DNA from: Acanthosepion pharaonis | Lineage: Eukaryota; Mollusca; Cephalopoda; Sepiida; Sepiidae | Assembly (NCBI GenBank): GCA_903632075.3 | Contig: CAHIKZ030002090.1 | Coordinates: forward strand, 456,001 to 520,000 | Direction: 5' to 3' | DNA length: 64,000 nucleotides | In this document: positions 1-11,762 of the stretch, one piece after another | Layout: each line of letters starts with the position of its first letter | Position numbering within the stretch: position 1 is the first letter of the stretch | Made by a program: the position numbers and the translations under genes | The notes under the pieces: generated by a model | Told to the model about the DNA's origin: nothing | Databases searched by the model: none | The model's input: only the letters and a program-made list of their open reading frames with translations

Positions 1-29
1 AGACATGTATAACACACTGTGTAAAATTT

Positions 30-170
30 AAAAAAATAGAAATGTGGCGTCTATTTCAAATATGAGTATCTATTAAAAATAGTGTTTTAAGTAATAAATA
101 TGTCGCATTTAAAATCAGTCCATTTAATTTTTTGGAAATTGCCTTGTTTACATTTCGCATATGAAACTGA
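30..170 (+). repeat. SINE-C tail fragment
   Basis: This stretch aligns by eye, with gaps, to the tail of the element at 60460-60725. Shared blocks are a GTCTA...GAGTATCTA segment, AAAAATAGTGTTTTAA (AAAAATAACGTTTAAA in the other copy), and GAAATTGC(C/T)TTGTTTAC followed by AAAC(T/A)G(A/C)GCAG. It carries no head with A or B box here. I read it as a decayed 3' piece of a tRNA-derived SINE family (called SINE-C) with other pieces at 1335-1480, 23580-23739 and 60460-61028. Confidence 0.45.
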
Positions 171-1334
171 GCAGATATGATGTATGAAGAAAAATATCTG
201 AATGAGGAAGTGTAAAATCTTTAAAAGTGGGGGGGAATAAAGCCCTGCTGAACTGTGACTGTTGCCGGCCGTGTGGTACACACACTGGATCAAATGGTGG
301 TTACATTTTTTTTTTAAATCCTACTAGAAGCATTATTCTTAATGGGTACCCGTGGGATGATTTTTTTTTTTTTTTAAATAAAATTAATGTCAGCCAGCCT
401 AGATCAAGATGTTCTACTATACTACTGGTGGAAAGACGTTTTCTTTAATAAAATTTCTGGAAAATTTGCAGATATTGTTGAGGGTTGCGAGAACAAGCTG
501 CTCTCTGAAGCTGCTGATGAGATATTCCGTCGTTAAAATGTCATACAAAAATATACCGGTCCCAAGTGATTAATGGTAACAAAAACTGTAAGGTGAGGAG
601 TTGAAATACATAGAAATTTAGTAGGTACACGGTAAAGCGATCTTGCCTACGAACACAAGACAAAAATTAATAAATAAATAAAAATAATACCCATCGTTTC
701 AGGTTGATTCGAATCAACTGCTAATCGCTTGTCAGTTCAATATTCCATTACAGGATTTGGATCAATTTTTTTTTTATGTAAATTGATCCGCTTCTCGTCA
801 GTAATTTGAGATAAGAATTATTCTATCTGGTTGTTAAGCGATGTAAAAGTAAGATAATTTAAAAAATAAATATATTGCAAGATTTGATTTTTTTTTTTTT
901 TTTTAGGATTAGTGTAGCTTTGACGCAAGGCTACAGTTATTGCAGGGTACTATATATACTCGAATATAGTGCAAGCTTTCATGATCATTTTTGTACGCTT
1001 GAGATATAGCTGGACTGTCGCACTATAAACAGGTAATTTGTAGCAGCCAAATGATATATTAAATTAAAACTGTATATAGTAATCATAAATGGAAAAGTTC
1101 ACTACAATTCAACGACCCCCAGTATTTTAGAATTAACTTTAATTTTTGGCTTTAAACATTTTTGGTATAAACATATCGACTGTTGTAAATATGAACGTAA
1201 TATACGACATTAGCATAAAAAAAAAGTACCTATAACATATTTAAAATTTATTGCTAATTTTTTAACATCTCAACAAACGTAAACAAAGACAGTTCATTTT
1301 TAGGAAATAGATTAAATCCAACCCGGGGGGGGGT
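171..1334. other. AT-rich sequence without recognised gene
   Basis: Contains T-runs near 307, 361 and 888 and short open frames made from them. I see no codon-like segment, RNA gene or clear repeat boundary. Confidence 0.5.
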
Positions 1335-1475
1335 GCATTTTTCTGATAAGATTTCTCGAATATCCAGGCCGGTAAATGTAGTTGGATAAAAAAAAAAAAA
1401 AAACGGAGCTTCTACTAAAATATGAGTGTCTATCAAAAATTACGTTTTTAAATAAAATAAATTAGAAATAATGCA

Positions 1476-1480
<5 letters not shown>
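1335..1480 (+). repeat. SINE-C fragment ending in (TA)n
   Basis: Contains TTTCTCGAATATCCAGG (TTTCTCGAATATTCAGG at 60870) and then CTTCTACTAAAATATGAG, a variant of the CAAATACGAGTAGAC block seen in other SINE-C copies. It runs directly into the TA tract at 1480, as the copies at 23739 and 61028 also do. This suggests that the family's 3' end is tied to TA microsatellites. Confidence 0.45.

Positions 1481-1521
<41 letters not shown>
1480..1521. repeat. (TA)n microsatellite
   Basis: Uninterrupted TA dinucleotide tract of about 42 bp directly after a SINE-C tail. Confidence 0.97.
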
Positions 1522-1524
<3 letters not shown>

Positions 1525-2134
1525 AGTTCGAATTTTCACCGCAATGAATATATTGGAACCAATGAGTTCTCTTTAAAGGTGTGACTAACTTTATCTTGCC
1601 TCTCTGATTCTTTTCCCCTCCTTTTCAAATTCCCCTGTGTAGCATGACCTGGTTATAACGATGACTGCGCAGTCGGGGTGAAAAATAATCGAGGGGTGGG
1701 GACTTTGCTTTGCCTAGGATTGGTTCAGCTGTCAACTACTGCTGTTCCATAAATTGTCCGGGGTAGGTGAATATATTTCCTTTCTTACTATTTGATGGCA
1801 ACCTCCATATTTTTTTTTTTTTTTTTTTTTAACATCTAATAAAATTTTACTTTTTTTCTTGTGTGGAAAGGCTTGTATTAGAAAATTGCTACTACCATTA
1901 CATTCGGGGAAACCAACTCAAATTCCGTTCTGTTAAAACAAAGAAAAATATTAGCAATGGAGGGGGTTGTATGCATAACTGTTTGTTCGTTTTATTTTGT
2001 TTTTTCTTATAACAACGCCAGAAGTCAATAATAGTGAACTCTTCTGGTATGTGTTAAAAATAGAATTTTAACATTACATTAAATTTGACTAACACTATAT
2101 ATTATTCAACAATGAATATTGAAAAAGATATTAG

Positions 2135-2230
2135 CTTGGGTGCCTAGGCGTCGAGTAATGGTTAGCGGGCTCGTCGGGTTGACTATTTACTACGGAGTAG
2201 GTACCTCCTACCCACCCCACAATAGCAATA
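2135..2230 (+). repeat. tRNA-derived SINE head fragment
   Basis: GTCGAGTAATGGTTAGCGGG resembles a pol III A box (TRGYNNARNNG). The sequence that follows, about 50 bp on, has only a weak B-box-like part. A related head (GTGGTTAGCGAACTTG) lies at 36850. No cloverleaf closes, so it is not a functional tRNA. Confidence 0.4.
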
Positions 2231-4964
2231 CCGAAGTTTAATAAATTGCATTTGAAAACAAAACAAAAAAAAATTAAATTTTTCTTGAAGCTTAATTTTA
2301 CTTTTAATTATAAACGGATAGATTTAACTTTAATATTCTCCAAGTAAAATACTTTGTATTTAAAATCGAATTTAAATTGAAGCTTTTTATTTTTTCTTCC
2401 TTATCAACAAAATCAATAATTTTGTCTATATTGATAAATCTTTCAACATAAGATTTTTGTTCATTTTTTTTTTTTTTTCTTTCAAAAATAAAATATACTT
2501 TTCTGAAGATTTGCTGATTTAAAGTTTAATTAATCTGTATTGGAACAAACATTTTTTTTTAAATATCGTAGAAAAGCATTAGAGTTTATTATCATTATTA
2601 TTATTATTGACAGCTTGGGAATTTTAAGGTGAATATAACTTCAAACTAGTGAACCTTTTAATTTTAACTTCCCTATAATCTTAATAATTTAAGAAAAATA
2701 TTCTAAGTTTTAATTGAATCTTTGTTACTTTAGCTTTATTTGAGAAAATGTTAGAAAATTACCAATAAATTTTAAATTTATTATAGGTACACCATTTTTT
2801 TTCTGACGTCCATATTTACGAAAATCGACACGTTTATACTCAAGTTCGTTAAATAGTGAACTTTACATTTATGATTAGTAAATTGTTTTAATTTAATAAC
2901 AATATCACTGCTGTTACAAATTAATACAAAATTTTAAGATTTAAAATTCTTAAATTATTCTAATTTGGATTTTAAAAAATGAAAACAATTCTTGTAAAAA
3001 TTATTTATCGCAAAAAGATTTTTCTTAAAACAAATGTTCATAATTACTTCATAAAACCCATTAAATAATGTCTTAGTTTTATTGCATTTCATAATTTAGG
3101 TTTCAGAGCAGATTTTTCCTAATTGGGTGTCCAGTTTGGCTAAAACCAAATTATTTAAATTCTCCGAGGATTTGTTCTAAAGTAATATAAACATTAAGCG
3201 ATACAAAAAAAAAAAAAAAAAATCTTGAAATTTCATAAAAATGAAATAAGTGGGTGGTAATAATATAAACAAAATACATTTACAAAGATTTTTTTAAAAA
3301 AAAGTTTCAAAAATAATTTCCTTAATTCCTGAATAAGACCTAAGATTTTCATTAAAATCCGAAGATTATCTGTTTTTTTTTTTCCAGAAATTTCTAAACT
3401 AATTTTTCCACTGGAAAAAAAAAAAAAAAAAAAAAAGCCGCTCAAATTTAAGGTCTCCGCCTAGAACTTTTCTTATAATAATATTTTTTTTTTATTTTTA
3501 AGTGAATTTTGGGAGGTACCTAATACTGGGCATTGATTTCGATTCTCACTAAATACCCGATCCTTGTGGCTTTTTGGTAACGATAAGCTAAATGAATAAT
3601 AGGATTTTTTTTTCTTAAGTATTGAACAAGAAAATGCATAAAAATTTCGTTTTTTATATATTCTAAGTTCAATGCAATTGCACAATTATTCGCTATTTGT
3701 TTTTCTTATTTTGACGACGTGGGGAAAGAGAAAAACATTTGAAAATAAGTGTGTGTGTGTTGTAATTATCAAAATAATAGTCGCATTATTTATCGCAGTT
3801 AAAAAAAACTTATTTGCACTAACAATCACTGTCAGTGAAATTAAGTGTAATACGAAAAAAAAAAAAAAAAAAGAGAAACTGATGCCAAACTTTACACACA
3901 TTTGTTATACCTAAAATAATTGCGTGAGAGAAACTGTTGGGGTGGGCAGTAGCCAACGATTATCAACAAGGAAAATAGAATTGTCAAACAAATCGAATTT
4001 CGGTTGTCACCTTTTTATGTTCACATGGCACATCTGGTAGGTGGGGAAAAATTAGAGATCCATTTTGCTACATTCTTTCTCGTCAAATATCTTTAAAACA
4101 AAACTCGTTCCTAGCATGCCACAATCGTTGGTAGAAGTGTAAGCACTTACACAAATAAACCACTCCTATATCTACTTAAGAGGCTAAGCAGTAACTACTT
4201 TAAAAAAAAAGAAAAAAAAAAAGTTTATTTTATCACTTTGTCAATTTTGAAAGCGTATCTTGTACACCAAACGGGCCCTAGGCCATGACTGATTGCCAAC
4301 AATCACTTGTATGAAAAAAAATTAATAATTGTAGATAGATTCGCCTACCGTCCTGTTCAGACTCCTCCCCAGATTTTTGAACAGGAATAAAGGTTTATCC
4401 TTCGTGTTTCCGGTTACTTTTAAAGACCGCTTCAGCTTTGTACTCCTAACGCTTGTTCTTTAATATATGTCCACACAGTAACTATGCCTCGAGTGACTCT
4501 TGAGCCTTGTACAGAGTGGATATTAGGTTAAAAAAAAAAAAAAAAAAATATCCGCCGAACACATTTTGTGTGAGTACATATTGAAAAGAAAAAAGATTTT
4601 TTTTAAGTCTTCTCTATGCGGCTTTGTTTATTTACTATTAATAATAAAGTAATGGTTGTTTCCTGATCGTATAGGGTAGTAATCAGGGCCTTTCTGACCT
4701 ACATAAAACTGAAGCCTTGTTTTCACTCCTATGCGCAGGTGTTGTCGGATTTAGAATGGATTGAAAGAAGTCTGTTTTCAATTTTCATTTTATCATTAAT
4801 ATTGGCTTTCTCGCCGGGGTTACTGCGTTTCCTGGAGAGGGGGGAATCAGAAGCATTAAAATATCAGCGACGTACGTCTTGACGAGAGACAAGTGAAAGG
4901 GAACTTTTACTGTAAAGTAAGTACATAACCTAATTTGATTTGAATATTCAACGTAAGTCAACGT

Positions 4965-4966
<2 letters not shown>
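2231..4966. other. AT-rich sequence, nothing recognised
   Basis: Very A+T-rich with repeated A or T homopolymers (for example 2465, 3205, 3418, 3857, 4202, 4531) and a short GT tract at 3751. The open frames here are built from the homopolymers. I find no gene, RNA or bounded repeat. Confidence 0.5.

Positions 4967-5028
<62 letters not shown>
4967..5028. repeat. (TA)n microsatellite
   Basis: Pure TA tract of about 62 bp, one of the longer ones in the window. Confidence 0.97.
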
Positions 5029-5253
5029 CACGATATGTCAAATGATACTGCTTTAAGAATTGGAAGCAGTTGTTTTTCAAAGAGCGACTCATACTTTATC
5101 TGAGTGCCTGTAAATATCTCTATTCTTTTTATAATTTGGGATAAGAAGTTTTTCTACTGTTACTTAAATTGCATTACACGCGTATCCTAATAAAAGAATT
5201 CGTATCCAGTTATTGAAATCGAAAGCTTTTTTTTTTTTAACACACACAGGCTG

Positions 5254-5490
5254 ATGCTAACCTCCATAAGAGTAACGTATTGCGGCTTCCTGGTGTCACA
5301 TTTTCTGACATGTAGTGAAGTGATTATATTGAATCAGTTGCTAGATCTACTGCAAGGAATGTTTGTTCACTATCCTGCCAGACGATTTTTCTGGTCAGAA
5401 TATATTTTGTACATTTATAAATCTACCATTTGTCTGTGCATCGAATATTGCCGCCATATCTAGTCTGGTGCTCCGGCCATACACACATGT

Positions 5491-5500
<10 letters not shown>
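5254..5500 (+). pseudogene. Jockey/CR1-like LINE fragment (reverse transcriptase C-terminal side)
   Basis: The + strand reads LDLLQGMF and then, after a frame change, YKSTICLCIEYCRHI and SGAPAIH. The second part matches the YKSTIRPCxEYCxHxWSGAP block found downstream of the reverse transcriptase core in Jockey/CR1-type non-LTR retrotransposons. It is also close to the copy at 32395-32900 (YKSTIHPC, SGAPAIYL). An in-frame stop lies before SGAPA, and the frame ends in a compound microsatellite. It is a dead, truncated copy. Confidence 0.65.
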
Positions 5501-5543
<43 letters not shown>

Positions 5544-5558
5544 CGCGCGCGCGCTCAC
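5480..5558. repeat. (CA)n(TA)n(GC)n compound microsatellite
   Basis: ACAC repeats, about 40 bp of AT repeats, then GTGCGCGCGCGC and CACAC. The alternating purine-pyrimidine run is a candidate for Z-DNA or cruciform formation. It interrupts the LINE fragment on its 5' side. Confidence 0.95.
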
Positions 5559-6865
5559 ACAATTTTGATTAAAAAACAACGTTTTCTTTCCTTTGTCGAC
5601 CCATTATCCCAATTCTGGGGCAGAATTCAGTTCACAATCGAAGTTTATATTAAAACACCAGAAATTTGATAAGGGGGATAGTACAGATTACGGGCAAAAT
5701 AATACATTCATAAAACGAATAATTGTTCTTTTGTCAGTTGAGATAGGAGGAGAAAAAAATGAGAAAGGAAAGTGAAAGACAAAATAGAAAAAATACTTCA
5801 AATATCCACTGATCATCATTTGGTGATTAAATAGGACGAGTCATTTGCACAAAAGATTGTTAAAAGAAAAATTATCATTAATTTTAAAGTTGTATCTAAG
5901 GATTTCAAATGTATTGTCACAAAACCAATTAAGAATGAAAGTAATACAAAAAGTGATTCTAATCTTAGAAATTAATGACAATGCTACATTTAAACCTATT
6001 GTGCAAACAAGCTGAGCACAAGGTCGGAGCACTTGTTAAGGATCGAAATTTCTTAATCGTAATGTTAACCAAACTTGCTATAATTCCACATCGAGGCGTT
6101 CACAACGCAAATAGTATTTAAAACTGAACGAAAAGCAGAATTGTATGAGAAAATCTGATTAACATTTGCTGATTAGAAAAGTTTGATCCTAGTCAGAAAA
6201 GAATAAAGGAAGCGAGTTCAAGTCGTATCGGAAGCTGTTTAATTTTTCTAATCTGTCCTATTTATTTTGTGATCGTAGGCCACGAAGAATAACCCGATTG
6301 TTGTGATAGAAGGCGATAAAAGAAAAAAAACACGAGCATGAACAATGATACTGGACAGAGTTCTATCTTCGGACAGTCGCCAATAAATTACTGAAAAAGA
6401 ATAAAGCAGCATTTTCATTGCTCGTGTAAAGAAATTTCCTCGACAACAATTACTAGATGAAGCGTTACAGACGAATGGTAACAAGTGATCATGGTTTATC
6501 AGAAAGAAAAAGAAAAGACAGGCAGGGAAATTTAATACAAAAAAAAAAGAAAAAAAAAAAAAAAAAAAAGACGGGTGCAGTGGTACGAGTGATCTAATAT
6601 GTCGTTGAAAAAAAAGAAAAAAAAAGAAAAAAAAAAAGAAAAGAGAAACCTTCGACGATTTTGCATTTAGAGTTGCGAATGAGCCTTCCGAAACTCAGAC
6701 TGAGTTACTGAGAGACTAAGAAACTGACTGAGTAAAAGAATTTAATTCGTCCCACAATATTTTTTCCGTGATACATTTTGAAAACCCGGAACAACATAGT
6801 AAATAAAATATCCGTGAGGGTTACAGCCATGATATTTGCAAGAGGTGACACTACTCAAAGAACAC

Positions 6866-6896
<31 letters not shown>

Positions 6897-7758
6897 TTGG
6901 CAGAAAGCCATTCTATACTTGACATCCTGTGCAAATAAAAAAATTATCGCAAAGCAACGACACTTAGTATGTGCATGTGTTGCAATTAAACTTTATACGA
7001 TTAAAACTTAACTTCGGCAACTTAAAATGCCCTTTGTTATTATTTGTCAACCAAAACTAATCTCAAGATATCGTGTTCCTACTAAATTATTTACTAATTA
7101 ATAGTTCTTATTTATTACTTTACGAAGATAGTAAGAGATATAAAAAAAAAAAAAGGAAGTCATTATATACATTATATAAAAGAGATTTATTTTGTAATTA
7201 GCCCTTGCCATGGTTTCGAAAGACAATTGGCAATTCCTTTCTTGCTGATTTTCAGTGCATTTTTCTAGATAAATATAATACCTCCAATTCTGTCAATAAA
7301 CCGTTGATTAATTCCCGACCACCAACACTCCTAATAAACCAATCTTATTTTTTTTCCAGAAATACAGTTGAGTATTAGAATTTCCAAGCTTTTGATTAAA
7401 AATTAAAGTTTCTGCATAAATGATTTTTTTCCTCCAATGTTAGAAATATTTACTCAGTCAGTAGCGATCCATCTAATTGGCAGCAAGAAGACCAAAAAGC
7501 TTACTTACGTAGACAAGGTTGACATTTGGTCAACAATAATACAAGACGTTTTCCCTCACCCCCGCCTATCGCTAGAATTTGCTGGACCGCACACAAGTGA
7601 TTTACGTATACTGTTCTGTGCCTTCCAGAGAATTTATAAAGAAAGTAAGCTCCCTGGCAGGAGACAAATCTATATCCCCCCACTGTAGAGAAAAGCACCG
7701 TCTGATCCGTTGTGTTTTAGAAATAATGTCTGATAAAAATACATTGATTCCTTTTCTC

Positions 7759-7761
<3 letters not shown>
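5559..7761. other. AT-rich sequence with A-rich tracts, no gene seen
   Basis: Contains A-rich (AAAAAG)-type tracts at 6538-6570 and 6608-6642 and a TA tract at 6869-6896. Open frames on both strands are short and not recognisable. 7437-7700 is a little less AT-rich but matches nothing I know. Confidence 0.45.

Positions 7762-7808
<47 letters not shown>
7762..7808. repeat. (TA)n microsatellite, left flank of MITE
   Basis: TA tract of about 47 bp ending exactly at the left end of the MITE at 7809. Confidence 0.96.
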
Positions 7809-7811
<3 letters not shown>

Positions 7812-7911
7812 TGTAACCCGGATATAAGAGAGTTGTCGGGACCGGTCTATTATATATACATTAACACAGGCTCTAATTTGGGACCAGAGAAAATCTTTTA
7901 TATACGGGTTA

Positions 7912-7916
<5 letters not shown>
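7809..7916. mobile_element. pogo/Tigger-like MITE (copy 1)
   Basis: The ends are inverted repeats: TAGTGTAACCCG on the left and CGGGTTACACTA on the right. The inside holds TTGTCGGGACCGG and TTTGGGACCAGAGAAAA. The copy at 59772-59898 has the same ends and core. TIRs of this type with a CCC block, a TTGGGACCxxGAAAA core and TA target sites are usual for non-autonomous pogo/Tigger (Tc1/mariner superfamily) elements. TA tracts flank it on both sides. It has no coding capacity. Confidence 0.85.
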
Positions 7917-7953
<37 letters not shown>

Positions 7954-8003
7954 TTCCTTCAAAATATAGTGTATGTGTGTGTACATATATATATATATAT
8001 ATA
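7915..8003. repeat. (TA)n microsatellites, right flank of MITE
   Basis: TA tract to about 7952, then a short unique stretch with GTGTGTGT, then a second TA tract at 7985-8002. Confidence 0.93.
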
Positions 8004-8104
8004 AAAATTCCGTTCAAAATCCTACCGGTTACAAAGAGACAAATCTCTTGAAAATACGAGGGGTGTAAATTAGATCAAATCGGGAAGGAGGCGGCAAAAA
8101 CTAT

Positions 8105-8320
8105 AGGAGGTGGGTACACCGGGTTAGTCTAACGGTTAAGAGATTGGAAAATGGGATCTGTATTAGCGTTCGAATTCCGGCTGAGACGCCTTTGGGTGGG
8201 AGCAAGAATCCACCTCTCCCAATCGTTAAGATTGTTCTCTGCTGCAGGTACCATATAACCTCGGACAACCTGTCGTATATTCGAGAGGGATACAGGCATT
8301 GACAAGTAATCACCACTGAT
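8105..8320 (+). repeat. tRNA-derived SINE (single copy of its family here)
   Basis: GTTAGTCTAACGGTTAAGAG looks like an A box and GCGTTCGAATTCC contains a B box (GWTCRANNC), about 45 bp apart. A tRNA-unrelated body follows, with CACCTCTCCCAATC and TATTCGAGAGGGATACAGGC. I see no second copy in this window, so its ends are estimates. Confidence 0.6.
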
Positions 8321-8484
8321 CCGATTTTCTCACGAAAATGTTAACTAAGAAAGAATACCAATAAAAAAAATTCTCGAATGTTCTTTGCTGCATTGTAGCC
8401 GTTAATTAAAAAAACTAAAAACAATTAGGTAGAAAGTAGTAACAAACATCCCACGTAAACTATGTTGCGAGTAAAACTCGGATA

Positions 8485-8742
8485 GTATGGTGGAGTTATG
8501 GATAGCAGCTCGGATTGAGGAATCAGAGAGGCGAGTTCGAATTCCAGTCGAATCCATTACATTCACTTACGTGCTAATAGCCTTGAGAAAGGTATTAATC
8601 ATCTTCTCCCCACCTCAGCTATGGGTAAATAGCAGGACAGACCGGGTTCTATAGTCATGTATGGTAAAAATCTGCCTCGTCAGTCATGTATCAAGATACA
8701 TGATCGCCTAAGCGTGTATCACGCATGGCACATAACTGATAG
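8485..8742 (+). repeat. SINE-A, tRNA-derived SINE, full length
   Basis: The head has an A-box-like TGGAGTTATGGATAGCAG and a B box GAGTTCGAATTCC at 8533-8545. The body (ACTTACGTGCTAATA, GGGTAAATAGCAGGACAGAC, ATCTGCCTCGTCAGTCATG) and the tail (AAGCGTGTATCACGCATGGC, CATAACTGA) match the copies at 28414-28706 and 55193-55355. About 50 bp between the GGTTCTATAG block and the CTGCCTCG block is missing relative to 28414. It would be transcribed by pol III and mobilised by a partner LINE. Confidence 0.85.
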
Positions 8743-9032
8743 AAAGACGATTGTAGGATTTGAATGTCATTTCATAGTTAGCTTTTGTGCCCTAATTCGT
8801 AAGGTCAAACACACTCAAGGATAAGGGATGCAAGATCGAATCCTATCGAAAGCCTTTTCTTTATTTTCCGACCTGTGTGATTTAGTTTTTGAAAAAGAAT
8901 CTGAACCAGTTTCCTCACACACAACTCAGCTGAATCGATTGACTAAATGAAATTCCAGAAAATTGATACACACATTCAAAGAATGAGATAACGATATAGT
9001 TTTTATATATCAAGAACAGTCTTGGGGGAAAA

Positions 9033-9124
9033 TTGTATGACAAAGTGGAAAGTTTTCTCGTGACGCGTTTTGTCCTGAAGCACGAAACGCGTCCCAAGGA
9101 AACTTTTTCCGCTTTGTCATACAA
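9033..9124. repeat. 92-bp palindrome containing CCTGAAGC-ACGAAACGCG
   Basis: TTGTATGACAAAG on the left is the reverse complement of CTTTGTCATACAA on the right, with further pairing GGAAA / TTTCC and GACGCGTTT / AAACGCGTC towards the middle. The centre holds CCTGAAGCACGAAACGCG, a short form of the CTGAAGA...GAAACG motif. A related unpaired unit is at 21290-21345. It looks like an inverted pair of one repeat unit. Confidence 0.8.
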
Positions 9125-9149
9125 AGTCAAAGAATAGCAAAAGTAATAA

Positions 9150-10340
9150 TCCATGATTATTTATACATAACTAACAAAACGGAAATAACAACATTGTTAT
9201 CAACTCCATTGTTCTTGACATTACGTAATCTACAAATAAATCACGAACCGGAATTAGTATTTTAAGTTCCTGTACAATATGATCAATGTAAACTTGTCTG
9301 TCTGATGCTTCCGGCTAGATTTTCCAAGTTGATTGTCTGGACACCTAAAATGCATCCTAAATCATCCTTTGGGATGAAAGGGGGGGAATAATTGCTATTT
9401 AATAAGTTCCTCTGTGTGTGTGACACCAAGGTATAACTAGAGAGCATCTTGTTATAATTTACACTAACAAAAACAAAAATTGTTAAACACTATTCCACGA
9501 CAAGACGCTATTTTATTCAACTAAGTATAGTACCCAATGAGGATAGAAACCATCCTAATATTCTTCGAGGCTATTCTGTAGATGAGGTGTCCCACTAATA
9601 AGATTTTCTCTGCTTTGTCACAAACTTAACTATTACCGATTTTCAAATCTTAGGCCTAACATCAATAGGTGGGAGTGATTATTAGTTCGCAGCTGTTTTT
9701 CATTGGTTCCGTTCTAAGAATTCAAACAATAGAACTTTCATACGAGTATCTTTCTGGATACTCTTTTACTGCAAACGAATCAAAGATGTTTAACCTAATT
9801 TTGTAATTTCTAAATTATTTCTAGAAATAGTAAAAAGTCAGTAACAAGTAAATTCTTGGTTTAAGAACTAAAATCTTTATTGGCTGTATCGAAATCTGTC
9901 AGCTTTTCCTACGTTTAATAGCTGTAATCTTTATATGGACAGAAAGTTTTGCGAATAGTTGCTTGGCTCAACAACAACTTTCAGACCAACGTAACCAATG
10001 TTTCTTTTAATCGTAATACTTGAAAATTTAAATCTACGCTAATTTTGTAAAACGAGCAAGTTCAGATTTAGAATCGAATAAATCTTTTGGACATGCGAGA
10101 CAAGATATCTGTCCGCAAATAAGCACATACATTATATACGATGTGCATTCCAGAAATTTCGAAACATTACTTTTGAAGAAGCAGTTATAATCGTCCTAGA
10201 TTATTGTAATTGTAGTACAAGTAATAAGCTGACCTTCCAACTCTTTTGTTATTCTAGATTAAAAGAGAAGGCTGTAACAACTCTTTGAATATACCCTACT
10301 AAACACAGCTTGATCACAGTTGACTAGTTTGCAGAATGCA
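9150..10340. other. No recognised gene
   Basis: Moderately AT-rich sequence. 9598-9625 (TTTTCTCTGCTTTGTCACAAAC) repeats part of the arm of the 9033-9124 palindrome. Nothing else identified. Confidence 0.5.
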
Positions 10341-10349
10341 GTCGGGGTG

Positions 10350-10650
10350 TGAAGAAAATTTGGAAGCTCGCTATAAAGTTTTGTGTTGACAGAGATAGGC
10401 ATTAAGATTGCGTCTCGCCCTCTATACAGTTCAGACTTTGCTCCCTGTGATTTTTGGTTGCTCCCCAAGCTGAAGGTTAACCTCAGTGGCAGTAGTTTTG
10501 GAGACAGTGATATGATGAAGGAGTCCTTGACAAGGGTCCTGGACACCTTCACTTTGGATGACTAACATGGGACCTTCACGAATTGGACGGAACGCTATAA
10601 AGAGTGCATTGAAGTGGGGATTCTATTTTGAAGGATATCGAAGTTTTGTA
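10350..10650 (+). pseudogene. mariner-type transposase C-terminal remnant
   Basis: The + strand reads YSSDFAPCDFWLLPKLK, then FGDSDMMKESLTRVLDTF, a stop, then FTNWTERYKECIEVG. This is the C-terminal block of mariner transposases (PPYSPDLAPCDFxLFPKLK ... W..R...CI...G), which holds the last D of the DDD/DDE-type (D34D) catalytic triad. Stops, frame breaks and lack of the upstream two thirds show that it is dead. I see no inverted repeat ends nearby. Confidence 0.8.
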
Positions 10651-10889
10651 CTATTTTGAAATTAAGTCTTCTGAAAAAGTTAAAGCCTCTGAAATGCACC
10701 TCTTAACACATATATTACACACACACGTTGGAATAAGACTAGTCCATCTCATCTTGCTAGTTTCTACTGTGATTTCTGTACCAAATAGTTTTGAATTTAG
10801 TTTTCCTGCTCCAATACTGGTTGTCAACCAAGGCTAAAGAATCCAACCTGGTGGAAAAGTATTCATACCGCAGTCGAAGTTAATTGTGC

Positions 10890-10978
10890 GAAAGTAATCG
10901 CAAAGACCTGGATTTGAACTCTACATACCGATCCCACTTTCTGTGCCGACGACCGCTGCACTACCGGCACTTTACTTC
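10890..10978 (-). repeat. tRNA-derived SINE head (A and B boxes exact)
   Basis: On the minus strand TAGTGCAGCGG matches the A box TRGYNNARNNG at every position. GTTCAAATC matches the B box GWTCRANNC. They are spaced about as in tRNA-derived SINEs. The remaining arms do not fold into a full tRNA. No second copy is evident. Confidence 0.55.
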
Positions 10979-11663
10979 TTGACAGGGATTTAAAAGGAAA
11001 AGAGGGGATATGAAAAGACAAACAACCCAAGCGTGGTTTTAAGAAATATTCGTGAAGATAGTATATATTTATGCTTATTCAAACATTAGGAGTGCAGCCG
11101 TTTATTCGTTAAGATTTAAAGGGAATGCCCTGCTCTCATATATATATATATATGCGTCGGAATAAGCTGAGTGAAGGGAAAGCACAAAATACAAACCCAA
11201 AATAGAAAATAAAACCAAAAGAACTACTATAATAATAAACAGGAATCTGTCAAAAGAATTTCATGCTAACAGTTACATTAACTACACGTTTTAATATAGA
11301 AGTTAAAAAAGATTAGACAACTTTGATCTTTTCAAAGTGTTTTTTTTCTTCATATGCCCACTGCTAATTACATCGACAAGCTTTAAACAGAAACTGTCTT
11401 CCTTTTTTCTTTTAAATAATTTCTTCGTTCCGTTTTAAATTTTTGTGTCTCTTATGACTGTGTTCGTTTATAAATTTTATGGATGATGATAATAATAATA
11501 TTGGTAATAATATTAATAATAACCCCCCCCCCAAAAAAAAAAAAAACACAATCATAAAAGAGTCATAAAAATTTAAAACTAAACCAAGAAATTAAAACAC
11601 TGGTTAAAACTTATCGAACATCACCCGGGAAAAGAAAAAAAATTATTTCATTATGTATTTAGT

Positions 11664-11762
11664 GTGATTGAAAATTAACTATTTTATGTATGATGGATTC
11701 TTCCGTCTTGTAAAAATTATAGGTAGTCCATCATACATAAAATATTGAGTTACTTTTCAATT
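11664..11762. repeat. 99-nt hairpin with 16-bp perfect core stem
   Basis: TTTTATGTATGATGGA pairs with TCCATCATACATAAAA. The pairing continues outwards with bulges through TTGAAAATTAACTA / GAGTTACTTTTCAA, and the loop is about 30 nt. Size and shape suit either a short MITE remnant or a pre-miRNA-like hairpin. No target duplication is clear. Confidence 0.7.

Noticed and set aside
4960..5030. TATA-box promoters at the many TA tracts
   Set aside because: Pure dinucleotide repeats with no initiator or gene nearby; simple-sequence expansion explains them.
5430..5572. Frames rich in YIYIYI or HTHTHT at many places (also 7579, 7833, 24106, 31472, 45388)
   Set aside because: They are translations of (TA)n and (CA)n microsatellites.
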